Assembly (NCBI GenBank): GCA_003158505.1
Contig: PMJK01000013.1
Coordinates: 1-8,741 of the forward strand
Source: Holophagaceae bacterium
GTDB lineage: Bacteria > Acidobacteriota > Holophagae > Holophagales > Holophagaceae
Reading direction: 5' to 3'
Length of the DNA: 8,741 nt
Part shown: positions 1 to 5,950 of the stretch, piece by piece
Position numbering within the stretch: position 1 is the stretch's first letter
How the letters are laid out: each line of letters begins with the position of its first letter
The notes under the pieces: model-generated
What the model was told of the DNA's origin: nothing
Databases searched by the model: none
What the model saw: the letters and a program-made list of their open reading frames with translations, nothing else
Position numbers and translations under genes: made by a program

Positions 1-1463
1 GGCTTGTCGTTGATGTAGAAGTTGCCCGCGGCGTTGCGCAACTTCGCGATGGCCTGCTGCACAGCGTAGCGGTCCTGGCTGAAGACTGCCCCCGTAAGGG
101 CGTAGGGGCTGGTGGTGTCCACCAGGTCCAGGGTCTCCTCCCACTTCGCCTCATCGTAGACGTGCAGCGTCATCACGGGTCCGAACAGCTCGTCGCACAT
201 GGTGCGGTAGCCGGGCGTCTTGGCCAGGATGACCGTGGGCCGCACGAAGTAGCCCCTGCTGTCGTCGTACTGGCCGCCCACCAGGATGGACGCGTCGTTG
301 GAGGCCTTCGCCTCGTCGATGGCGCGCTTCTGGTCGCGAAAGGAGTTGGCGTCGATGACGGCACCCATGAAGTTCGCATGGTCCTGGATGTCGCCCATCT
401 GGATGCTCTCGACCATGGGCACGAGCATCTCCTTCACTTTCGGCCAGAGGTTGCTGGGCACATAGGCACGACTGGCGGCGGAGCACTTCTGGCCCTGGTA
501 CTCGAAGGCACCGCGGACGATGGCCACGGTGAGGGCCACGGGATCCGCGCTGGGATGGGCCAGGATGAAGTCCTTGCCGCCGGTCTCGCCCACGAGTCGC
601 GGGTAGCCCTTGTAGCTCTCGAGGTTCTGGCCCACGGTGCGCCACATGCCGTTGAACACGGTCGTGGAACCCGTGAAGTGGATGCCCGCGAGCTGGGGGT
701 TGGCCAGCACGGGGTTGCCGATGGACGCGCCGCTGCCCGGGACCATGTTGATGACACCGTCGGGCAGGCCTGCCTCTTTCCAGAGCTTCATGAGGAAGTG
801 AGCGCTGTAGAGAGCCGTGCTGGCGGGCTTCCACAGCACGGTGTTGCCCATCAAAGCGGGAGCGGTGGGCAGGTTGCCGGCAATGGAGGTGAAGTTGAAG
901 GGCGTCACCGCGAAGACGAAGCCCTCCAGGGGCCGGTACTCCAGGCGGTTCCACATGCCCGGCATGCTCTCGGGCTGTTCACGGAGGATCTGCTCGTAGT
1001 AGAAACTGTTGAACCGGTAGAAATCCACCAGTTCGCAGGCGCTGTCGATCTCGGCCTGGTGGCAGGTCTTGCTCTGCCCTAACATGGTGGCGCTGTTCAG
1101 TAGGTCACGGTAGGGGCCGGCCAGCAGATCCGCGGCCTTGAGGAAGATGGAGACCCGGGCCTCCCAGGGCATGGCGGCCCACTCCGTCTTGGCCTTGGCG
1201 GCGGCCTCGACGGCCAGCTTCACCTCGGCCTCACCCCCCAGATGGACGTCGGCCAGCACATGGCTGTGGTCATGGGGCATGACCGCCTTGGCCAGCTTGC
1301 CGGTGCGGACCTCCTTGCCACCGATGATGAGCGGGATCTCGATCTTCTGGGCTGCCATCTCCTTGACCTTGGCGGCCAGGCTGGCCCGCTCCGGGGATCC
1401 GGGGGCATAACCCTTCACGGGCTCATTGATGGGATGGGGCACTTTAAAAATTCCTAGGGACAT
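1..1463 (-). CDS. pruA: L-glutamate gamma-semialdehyde (1-pyrroline-5-carboxylate) dehydrogenase, ALDH4 type; C-terminus outside window
   Basis: This NAD+-dependent enzyme oxidises glutamate gamma-semialdehyde, the open form of P5C, to glutamate. It is the last step of proline catabolism and also serves the ornithine/arginine route, in the cytoplasm. The frame is open for 487 codons and runs off the left edge. Aldehyde dehydrogenase landmarks are in order: the PFNFT Rossmann motif, LWKP, catalytic Glu293 in LVGETGGKDF and nucleophile Cys327 in YQGQKCSAASR, 34 residues apart as in human ALDH4A1. The visible end, AGNFYINDK, sits about 55 residues before the usual ALDH4 C-terminus, so the full protein should be about 540 aa. 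Family-typical stretches (GPGSPER-like N-terminus, QAEID, FRFN, ALMGN, SLTGAVFSQD-like end) make this ALDH4 rather than a generic ALDH. The ATG at 1463 has GAGAGG 7 nt upstream (1471-1476). It lies 96 bp downstream of the ALDH7 gene in the same direction, so co-transcription is likely. No proline dehydrogenase domain is fused, so a separate PRODH would be needed elsewhere. Confidence 0.95.
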   Translation of the reverse strand, partial: MSLGIFKVPHPINEPVKGYAPGSPERASLAAKVKEMAAQKIEIPLIIGGKEVRTGKLAKAVMPHDHSHVLADVHLGGEAEVKLAVEAAAKAKTEWAAMPWEARVSIFLKAADLLAGPYRDLLNSATMLGQSKTCHQAEIDSACELVDFYRFNSFYYEQILREQPESMPGMWNRLEYRPLEGFVFAVTPFNFTSIAGNLPTAPALMGNTVLWKPASTALYSAHFLMKLWKEAGLPDGVINMVPGSGASIGNPVLANPQLAGIHFTGSTTVFNGMWRTVGQNLESYKGYPRLVGETGGKDFILAHPSADPVALTVAIVRGAFEYQGQKCSAASRAYVPSNLWPKVKEMLVPMVESIQMGDIQDHANFMGAVIDANSFRDQKRAIDEAKASNDASILVGGQYDDSRGYFVRPTVILAKTPGYRTMCDELFGPVMTLHVYDEAKWEETLDLVDTTSPYALTGAVFSQDRYAVQQAIAKLRNAAGNFYINDK

Positions 1464-1559
1464 GGCGCAACCTCTCAATGATGACTACGACGGAATGAAT
1501 TCTACTCGCGACGCGGTAGGCCCGGCGGATCTGGGCCGGCCCGCTGGCGTAGGGAGGCC
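1464..1559 (-). other. Intergenic spacer between the two aldehyde dehydrogenase genes
   Basis: This 96-bp gap lies between the ALDH7 stop and the pruA start, both on the minus strand. It holds the pruA Shine-Dalgarno (GAGAGG, 1471-1476), a GGCCC/GGGCC 5-bp stem (1519-1523 with 1533-1537, 9-nt loop) and an overlapping 10-bp palindrome GGGCCGGCCC (1533-1542). There is no U-tract after the stem in the minus direction, so I do not call a terminator. Read-through from the ALDH7 gene into pruA seems likely. Confidence 0.45.
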
Positions 1560-3074
1560 TCAGATATCGAGCGTGATGCCCTGGGCCAGCTCAACTTGGC
1601 CGCTGAAATTGATGGCGCTGGTCTGGCGGCGCATGTAGGCCTTCCAGGCGTCAGACCCGCTCTCGCGACCCCCGCCGGTCTCCTTCTCGCCGCCGAAGGC
1701 GCCACCGATCTCGGCGCCGCTGGTGCCCGTGTTCACATTCGCAATGCCGCAGTCGCTGCCCGCCGCGGAAAGGAACAGCTCACACTCGCCCAGGTCATTG
1801 GTGATGATGGCGCTGGAGAGGCCCTGGGGCACGCCGTTCTGGAGGGCGATAGCCTCCTCGATCGTCTTGTAGGGCATGAGGTAGAGCACCGGGGCGAAGG
1901 TCTCCTCCTTCACGATGGGCAGGTTGCCCGGGACTTCGACAATGCAGGGGGTCACATAGCAACCGCCCGGATGGGGCAGTCTTTCGCCACCGCAGAGGAT
2001 CTTCCCGCCCTGGGCCTTCACCGTGTCGATGGCGGCCAGCATGGTGTCCACGGCTGCGGCGTCCACCAGCGGACCCATGAGGTACTTGTCCTCCCGGGGA
2101 TCGCCAATGGGGGTCTTGCGGTAGAGCCCCAGCAGCCGATTCTTGAAGGTCTCGAAGATGGCCTCGCGGACGATCACGCGGCGGGTGGAGGTGCAGCGCT
2201 GGCCGGAGGTGCCGATGGCGCCGAAGTAGATGGAGCGCAGGGCGATGTCCAGGTCCCCCTTCTCGCTCACGATGACGGCGTTGTTGCCGCCCAGCTCCAG
2301 GATGTGCCGGCCGAAGCGCGCCTGCACCAGACCGCCCACATGGCGGCCGCCGGGCACCGAACCCGTGTAGGACACCAGAGCCACGCGCGGATCCGTGTTG
2401 ATCAGGTCGCCGATCTCACTGCCCTTGCCAATGACCAGGCTGCAGATGGCGGGATCGAAGCCGAACTTGCGCAGAGCCTTCTCGGCGATGCGGGTGCAGG
2501 CGATGGCCGTGAGCGGGGCCTTGGAGGAGGGCTTCCACAGGACGGTGTCGCCGCAGACGAGGGCGATGGCGGTGTTCCAGCTCCATACGGCCACGGGGAA
2601 GTTGAAGGCCGTGATGACGCCCACCACACCCAGGGGATGCCACTGCTCCTGCAGGCGGTGCATCCGGCGCTCGCTGGGCATGGTGAGGCCGTAGAGCTGC
2701 CGCGAAAGGCCCACGGCCAGGTCGCAGATATCGATCATCTCCTGGACCTCGCCCCGGCCCTCCCGGAGGGTCTTGCCCATCTCCAGGGTGACCAACTGGG
2801 CCAGGGCCTCCTTGTTTCGGCGGAGCTCGTCGCCGATCTCCTTCACCACCTCGCCCCGCTTCGGCGCGGGCACCAGCTTCCAGGAGGCGAAGGCCTGGTG
2901 GCACTTCGCCAGGACGGTTTCGAATTCCTGGGGCGTGACATTGGTGACGGTCGCCAGGGCCTCCCCATGGATCGGAGATACGACCGTCTGGACCTTGCCA
3001 CTCCCGATCCACGCACCCGAGAATCCCCCCGGGTTCGACGGCGAAAGACCCAATGAATTGAGGACTTCTTTCAT
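1560..3074 (-). CDS. amaB: ALDH7/antiquitin-type dehydrogenase: L-piperidine-6-carboxylate (alpha-aminoadipate semialdehyde) dehydrogenase
   Basis: It probably oxidises alpha-aminoadipate delta-semialdehyde, in equilibrium with piperideine-6-carboxylate, to alpha-aminoadipate with NAD+, a step of lysine catabolism. The 504-aa product has the whole ALDH fold: ITAFNFP with Asn158, LWKPS with Lys181, catalytic Glu260 in LELGGNN, nucleophile Cys294 in GTSGQRCTSTRR, and Glu391 in KEETFAPV for nicotinamide-ribose binding. The Glu-Cys spacing of 34 equals that of human antiquitin. ALDH7 signatures are near complete: GEVQEMIDICDLAVGLSR (residues 108-125) and the C-terminal loop TSGAEIGGAFGGEK followed by GGGRESGSDAWK, which in this family holds the substrate carboxylate. 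The start at 3074 is chosen over an ATG at 3146 because GAGAGG (3081-3086) lies 6 nt upstream. The longer form would add 24 atypical residues and run through the regulatory gap. It is divergent from a LysR gene. Family is certain; the exact substrate is inferred from the family and the pruA neighbour. Confidence 0.9.
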   Translation of the reverse strand: MKEVLNSLGLSPSNPGGFSGAWIGSGKVQTVVSPIHGEALATVTNVTPQEFETVLAKCHQAFASWKLVPAPKRGEVVKEIGDELRRNKEALAQLVTLEMGKTLREGRGEVQEMIDICDLAVGLSRQLYGLTMPSERRMHRLQEQWHPLGVVGVITAFNFPVAVWSWNTAIALVCGDTVLWKPSSKAPLTAIACTRIAEKALRKFGFDPAICSLVIGKGSEIGDLINTDPRVALVSYTGSVPGGRHVGGLVQARFGRHILELGGNNAVIVSEKGDLDIALRSIYFGAIGTSGQRCTSTRRVIVREAIFETFKNRLLGLYRKTPIGDPREDKYLMGPLVDAAAVDTMLAAIDTVKAQGGKILCGGERLPHPGGCYVTPCIVEVPGNLPIVKEETFAPVLYLMPYKTIEEAIALQNGVPQGLSSAIITNDLGECELFLSAAGSDCGIANVNTGTSGAEIGGAFGGEKETGGGRESGSDAWKAYMRRQTSAINFSGQVELAQGITLDI

Positions 3075-3122
3075 GGCGCACCTCTCGGAACCAGTTGTAG
3101 CGCCCTTTCGATCCATCAAAAA

Positions 3123-3159
3123 ATTCATTCGATTCACATAAGACATGAATATGATTCAT
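3123..3159. promoter_or_regulatory. Candidate LysR operator/divergent promoter region with ATTCA half-sites
   Basis: The 89-bp gap between the divergent ALDH7 and LysR genes has a strongly AT-rich core in otherwise GC-rich DNA. It contains four copies of ATTCA: direct at 3123-3127, 3132-3136 and 3154-3158, and inverted at 3146-3150. Two dyads result: ATTCA-N9-TGAAT (3132-3150) and a perfect 15-bp ATGAATATGATTCAT (3145-3159). GATTCA recurs at exactly 22 bp (3131 and 3153), about two helical turns, suiting tandem protein contacts on one DNA face. LysR-type regulators usually bind a dyad (T-N11-A core) between themselves and a divergent target. The arms here give a wider spacing, so the match is to general architecture, not to the textbook core. 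No clean -35/-10 pair could be assigned on either strand. Confidence 0.5.
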
Positions 3160-3163
3160 ACCC

Positions 3164-4069
3164 ATGGATCCCCTGCTCGACCTTCCCCAACTCCGCACCT
3201 TCTATACCCTGGCCCAGGCGGGCAGTTTCACTGCCTGCGCCCGCCGGTTGAACCGGACCCAGTCTGCGGTCAGCCATGCGATGACCAAGCTGGAGGGCCT
3301 CGCCGGCGCGCCCCTGCTGGACCGCCGGGGCCGGGAGCTGGGCCTCACGGAAGAAGGGCGGCGCCTTTTCCTGGCCTGTGAGCAGGCCTTCGCCACCCTC
3401 GATGCCGCCGCGGATGACCTGCGGCGGCACCAGCCCCATGCGAGAGGCCGGCTCCGCCTGGGTGCCACCGTCGAATTCGGGAGCAGCATCTTGATGCGGC
3501 ACATGCAGCCCTTCCTCGCCGCCAACCCGGAACTGGAGATCGACTTCACCCTCCGGCCCGACCTGCTCGCGCCCCTGCTCCGGGACGACCTGGACCTGAT
3601 CATCGACTGCCTGGACCACCCCCTGCCCTCCCTGAAGAAGACGACGCTGTTCCGGGAGACCTACGTGGTGGCCTGCGCCCCCACCTTCCGCAAGGCCCAT
3701 TGCCTGCGGGTCCCAGTGGACCTTTCCGGCGTGCCCATCCTCTCCATCGACAAGGCCGGGGCCTGGTGGAACCGCTTCCTCATGGCCGTGCCTGACCAGG
3801 AGCAGCCCCTGATGGACCGGATCATCGAGGTGAACCACATCCGGGCCATGATCCATGCGGCCATCGAAGGCATGGGCGCCCTGCTGGTGCCCCGCTACAG
3901 CGTGCTGGAGGAACTCCGGCGCGGCGACCTCGTCGCGCTGTTCCCGGCCATCTGCCCCGCCGAGGATCGCTTCTCCATCTACCAGAAGAAGGTGAAGGCC
4001 GGCCAGGAGAAGCAGCGGTTGTTGACGCGGTACTTGCAGTCATTGAGTCCGGCGGAATTTGGGTCCTGA
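3164..4069 (+). CDS. LysR-family transcriptional regulator, divergent from the dehydrogenase pair
   Basis: This 301-aa protein has the normal LysR layout. Residues 7-66 form the winged helix-turn-helix (LPQLRTFYTLAQAGSFTACA, then the recognition helix around RTQSAVSHAM at 31-40, then the wing with LLDRRGRELGLTEEGRRLF). A linker helix runs to about residue 92, and a periplasmic-binding-protein-like effector domain spans about 93-295. It is a cytoplasmic DNA-binding activator or repressor. Its position back-to-back with the ALDH7-pruA pair implies it controls that pair and itself through the shared gap, probably responding to a lysine- or proline-derived intermediate; the ligand cannot be read from sequence. 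The ATG at 3164 has no recognisable Shine-Dalgarno, and upstream ATGs at 3145 and 3151 are out of frame. The start may therefore be leaderless or weakly translated, but MDPLLDLPQLRTF aligns with usual LysR N-termini. It converges with the hydrolase gene downstream. Confidence 0.93.
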   Translation: MDPLLDLPQLRTFYTLAQAGSFTACARRLNRTQSAVSHAMTKLEGLAGAPLLDRRGRELGLTEEGRRLFLACEQAFATLDAAADDLRRHQPHARGRLRLGATVEFGSSILMRHMQPFLAANPELEIDFTLRPDLLAPLLRDDLDLIIDCLDHPLPSLKKTTLFRETYVVACAPTFRKAHCLRVPVDLSGVPILSIDKAGAWWNRFLMAVPDQEQPLMDRIIEVNHIRAMIHAAIEGMGALLVPRYSVLEELRRGDLVALFPAICPAEDRFSIYQKKVKAGQEKQRLLTRYLQSLSPAEFGS

Positions 4070-4100
4070 TAGGGGAGGTTCCCACACACATCTCAGCATG

Positions 4101-4146
4101 CTCCAGGCCTCCGGCCTGGAGTTAACTGCCCGCCGCAGGCGGGCAG
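4101..4146. terminator. Tandem perfect hairpins joined by TTAA; candidate bidirectional terminator
   Basis: In the 107-bp gap between the convergent LysR and hydrolase genes lie two perfect 9-bp stems with 3-nt loops: CTCCAGGCC/GGCCTGGAG (4101-4109, 4113-4121) and CTGCCCGCC/GGCGGGCAG (4126-4134, 4138-4146). They are separated by exactly TTAA (4122-4125). Position between convergent stops suits a two-way terminator. Neither strand shows a long U-tract after the stems, so classical intrinsic termination is not proven. The same layout recurs at 4844-4896. Confidence 0.6.
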
Positions 4147-4163
4147 CAGGAACCGGCCTGCTG
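4144..4163. repeat. Third inverted repeat overlapping the tandem hairpins
   Basis: CAGCAGG (4144-4150) pairs perfectly with CCTGCTG (4157-4163) around a 6-nt loop. Its left arm shares the last three bases of the second hairpin of the tandem pair (4126-4146), so both cannot be fully formed at once in RNA. It extends the structured gap to within 14 bp of the hydrolase stop codon. Confidence 0.45.
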
Positions 4164-4176
4164 TTGGATCCGCCCC

Positions 4177-4809
4177 TCAACGGAATGCGGCCGCCAGTTC
4201 GGCGCGCAGGCATTCCAGAGAGGCCGCGCTCAACAGGCCATGGTCGTCCTCCAGGACATGCAGGACCGTGCCTGGATTCCGGTCCCGGAAGGCCCCGCTT
4301 TCCGCGAGGGGCACCGCCTCATCCCTGCGTCCATGCAGGATCACCGTGGGCACCTGGATGCGCCAGGCATCGTCATCCGCCCAGTTCGGGAGGTCCCGCA
4401 GGAGCTCCGGCCCCAGGCGCAGGGGCCTTCCGGCGCCGTGATGGAAGACTTCCATCTCCCCCCGTTCGCGGTAACCGGCCCAGGCCGGGCTGGTCAACCG
4501 GCGCCGGGCGAAGTGGATGGCGGGAGCCAGCAGGATCATGGACCGGAGGGCAGCCCCCCGCTGGGCCACGGCCGTGGCGATGAACCCCCCAAGGGAGCTG
4601 CCGACCAGCACGGGCGGTTCCGGAAGGCTTCGCAGAAGGGCCTCCACCGCCTCCACCTGGGCACTGAGGGTGAGGGTCCCGAAGGTGGGCAGGTTGAGAT
4701 CCGGCGCCTGGAAGGGGATCCCGTGATTCTCCGCCCAGCGCCGGGCGAAAGTTCCCTTGTTCCCGCCCGGGGCCGAGCTGAATCCGTGGAGGTAGACGAG
4801 GGAGGCCAT
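4177..4809 (-). CDS. YqiA/YcfP-like alpha/beta-fold hydrolase (putative esterase)
   Basis: This is a small 210-aa cytoplasmic serine hydrolase of the alpha/beta fold, with no signal peptide. The N-terminal MASLVYLHGFSSAPGGNKG is the first strand and oxyanion-hole loop (HGF), typical of the YqiA/UPF0227 group, whose members are about 180-210 aa. The catalytic triad is visible: Ser72 in the nucleophile elbow GSSLGG (residues 70-75), Asp163 in ILHGRRDEAVP and His190 in EDDHGL. The YqiA group has esterase activity on short acyl esters; the natural substrate is unknown, so no pathway is assigned. No clear Shine-Dalgarno precedes the ATG at 4809. The gene also lies just downstream of two strong hairpins that separate it from HU, so its transcription may need a promoter within 4810-4907 or read-through. 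It converges with LysR. Confidence 0.85.
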   Translation of the reverse strand: MASLVYLHGFSSAPGGNKGTFARRWAENHGIPFQAPDLNLPTFGTLTLSAQVEAVEALLRSLPEPPVLVGSSLGGFIATAVAQRGAALRSMILLAPAIHFARRRLTSPAWAGYRERGEMEVFHHGAGRPLRLGPELLRDLPNWADDDAWRIQVPTVILHGRRDEAVPLAESGAFRDRNPGTVLHVLEDDHGLLSAASLECLRAELAAAFR

Positions 4810-4843
4810 GGATTAAGGATGCGCTTGCAGAGGATCCATCATG

Positions 4844-4896
4844 CAACAGGCCGCCTTTCGGCGGCCTGTTGTTAACTGCGAACCGAAGGTTCGCAG
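4844..4896. terminator. Second tandem hairpin pair with TTAA linker, downstream of the HU gene
   Basis: Two perfect stems lie in the 98-bp gap between the HU stop and the hydrolase start: CAACAGGCCGCC/GGCGGCCTGTTG (12 bp, 4844-4855 with 4860-4871, loop TTTC on plus, GAAA on minus) and CTGCGAACC/GGTTCGCAG (9 bp, 4876-4884 with 4888-4896, 3-nt loop). TTAA (4872-4875) joins them. On the minus strand, the direction of HU transcription, the long stem closes a GNRA-type GAAA loop, which stabilises RNA hairpins. No U-tract follows in that direction; an A5 run beside the short stem is on the wrong side for HU termination. A role as HU transcript 3' end or terminator is likely but unproven. Confidence 0.6.
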
Positions 4897-4907
4897 CAAA
4901 AACGGAC

Positions 4908-5207
4908 TTACATCTGGTCTTTCAACCCTTTGGCGGTCTTGAACACGACTTTCCGGCCGGCGGGGATCTGGATGCTTTCGCCGGTCTTGGGGTTGCGGCC
5001 CATCTTCTCCTTGGTGGCGCGCACTTCGAAGGTGCCGAGGCCGTAGAGATTGACGCGGTTGCCTGAGAGGAGCGTCTCGACCATGTGGTCGCGGACGCCG
5101 TCCAGGATGGACTTGGCGCGGGCCTTGGACAGATCCTGGGCTTCCGCGAGGTTGGCAGCGAGTTCAGCGATGCCGAGGGTATCAGGCTTGGAAGAGGTCT
5201 TGGCCAT
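4908..5207 (-). CDS. HU-family histone-like DNA-binding protein
   Basis: This is a 99-aa nucleoid-associated protein that binds and bends DNA as a dimer. Residues from about 11 (LGIAELAANLAEAQDLSKAR) form the two-helix dimerisation part. LYGLGTFEVR (54-63) is the classic HU signature strand. The beta-arm carries GRNPKTGE (70-77) with the intercalating Pro73, and the end IPAGRKVVFKTAKGLKD is typical. It has about 10 extra N-terminal residues compared with minimal 90-aa HU proteins. The start is secure: AAGGAGG (5214-5220) lies 6 nt before the ATG, one of the strongest ribosome binding sites in the window and fitting for an abundant protein. It lies 108 bp downstream of rplI on the same strand and could be co-transcribed with it. 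The HU/IHF assignment beyond family level (HupA or HupB) is not possible. Confidence 0.95.
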   Translation of the reverse strand: MAKTSSKPDTLGIAELAANLAEAQDLSKARAKSILDGVRDHMVETLLSGNRVNLYGLGTFEVRATKEKMGRNPKTGESIQIPAGRKVVFKTAKGLKDQM

Positions 5208-5234
5208 GGATGGCCTCCTTGGAATGGGGTGGAC

Positions 5235-5287
5235 GGGATCGCTGGCATGCGAATCCCGGCTTGACCGGCTGCCCCCGCGGGGACCGG
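5235..5287. repeat. Two inverted repeats between rplI and the HU gene
   Basis: The 108-bp rplI-HU gap holds an 8-bp stem with one bulged A (GGGATCGC 5235-5242 with 5249-5257, 6-nt loop) and a GC-rich stem-loop at 5265-5287 (CCGG and CCCC paired to GGGG and CCGG, with a 3x1 internal loop). Neither is followed by a U-tract on the minus strand. They could attenuate or process an rplI-HU transcript, or simply reflect GC-rich sequence; the first is the better stem. Confidence 0.35.
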
Positions 5288-5315
5288 CCAGATGGGGGAC
5301 AGGACGGATCGTGGG

Positions 5316-5768
5316 CTATTCGGCGGTCGCGGTGGCGCTGACTTCCAGGCTGACCTTGGCATGGACGCCGCTGTAGAGCCGCACGTCCACGATGTAAGTG
5401 CCCGCATCCTTGATATGGGGCACGGTGATGTCGCGACGGTCAAGGGTGAAGCCCTTGCCCTTGAAGAGCTCGGCCACGTCAGCATTGGTGACGGATCCGA
5501 AGAGGTGGCCGTTCTCGCCAGCCTTCTTGGCCACGGCGAGGCTGATGGCTTCCAGCTTCTCGGCCAGGCCCTTGGCATCGGCCAGTTCCTTGGCGCGGAG
5601 CTTCTCGGCTCGCAGCTTCTCAAGCTCGATCTGCCGCTTGTTGCCAGCGGTGACGGGCAGGGCCATCTTGCGAGGCATGAGGAAGTTGCGGGCGTAGCCG
5701 TCCTTGACGTTCACGACATCGCCGCGAACGCCGAGATGGGGCACGTTTTCGATCAAGAGGATTTCCAT
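5316..5768 (-). CDS. rplI: 50S ribosomal protein L9
   Basis: L9 binds 23S rRNA domain V near the L1 stalk and affects reading-frame fidelity. The 150-aa product has the usual length and both domains. The N-terminal rRNA-binding domain carries the family signature GVRGDVVNVKDGYARNFLMP (residues 13-32). A long charged connecting helix follows (about 42-75, rich in Lys, Glu and Arg). The C-terminal domain has HLFGSVTNADVAE (88-100) and ends in the usual beta strands. The ATG at 5768 is preferred to an in-frame ATG at 5810 because MEILLIENV is the universal L9 N-terminus and GGGAG lies just upstream. In many bacteria rplI follows rpsF and rpsR. Here the upstream neighbour is a divergent PilZ gene, so this copy must have its own promoter in 5769-5975, and HU follows it. 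Confidence 0.97.
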   Translation of the reverse strand: MEILLIENVPHLGVRGDVVNVKDGYARNFLMPRKMALPVTAGNKRQIELEKLRAEKLRAKELADAKGLAEKLEAISLAVAKKAGENGHLFGSVTNADVAELFKGKGFTLDRRDITVPHIKDAGTYIVDVRLYSGVHAKVSLEVSATATAE

Positions 5769-5838
5769 GGGGTCTCCCAGGAGGTGGTGGGTGGGTCCGG
5801 CCAGCGCCATAGAGCTCGCGTTGTCCCCGCGTGGGTGA

Positions 5839-5884
5839 GACGGCGTCCTACGCCGTCAGGGCCGGGCCTCTGGAGCCCGCCCTG
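5839..5884 (-). promoter_or_regulatory. Adjacent hairpins in the probable rplI leader
   Basis: In the 207-bp gap between the divergent rplI and PilZ genes, GACGGCGT (5839-5846) pairs perfectly with ACGCCGTC (5850-5857) around a 3-nt loop. Immediately beside it, CAGGGC-GGGC (5857-5867, C5863 bulged) pairs with GCCC-GCCCTG (5875-5884) around a 7-nt loop. The two stems share base 5857. They lie 71-116 nt upstream of the rplI start and about 90-137 nt upstream of PilZ. Because the flanking genes diverge, a terminator is not expected here; a structured 5' leader, most simply of rplI, is the better guess. Confidence 0.4.
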
Positions 5885-5919
5885 TCCCCCGATGGGTTCA
5901 GGCCGATCAGAAGCTTCAG

Positions 5920-5950
5920 TTTATCCCGGGATCGACCGATACCCAAGCAA
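5920..5950 (-). promoter_or_regulatory. Weak sigma70-like promoter candidate for rplI
   Basis: On the minus strand, TTGCTT (5945-5950) and GATAAA (5920-5925) resemble -35 and -10 boxes (3/6 and 4/6 matches) with a 19-nt spacer, longer than the ideal 17. It would give a leader of roughly 145 nt containing the hairpin pair at 5839-5884. This is only a suggestion. Confidence 0.22.

Noticed and set aside
162..1082. Plus-strand open frame (306 codons) and a minus-strand frame at 151-954 over pruA
   Set aside because: Both are off-frame readings of pruA; the true frame gives an unbroken ALDH4 protein with both catalytic residues.
1..1463. Possible pseudogene because no start-to-stop frame exists here
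   Set aside because: The frame is intact from the ATG to the window edge; it only lacks its 3' end because the window stops.
1596..3056. Long plus-strand open frame (486 codons) opposite the ALDH7 gene
   Set aside because: Antisense shadow of a high-GC gene with strong third-position bias; its translation is low-complexity, rich in Gly, Ala, His and Asp, and matches no family, whereas the minus frame is a complete ALDH7.
3072..3146. Longer ALDH7 start at 3146 adding 24 residues
   Set aside because: No ribosome binding site at that ATG, the extra residues are not ALDH-like, and it would cover the operator region; the start at 3074 has a good Shine-Dalgarno.
3134..3856. Minus-strand 240-codon frame across the LysR gene
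   Set aside because: Its translation resembles no protein and it overlaps a clear LysR gene and the divergent promoter.
5766..5810. Longer rplI start at 5810
   Set aside because: Adds 14 residues before the universal MEILLIENV N-terminus of L9; the internal ATG at 5768 has its own GGGAG.
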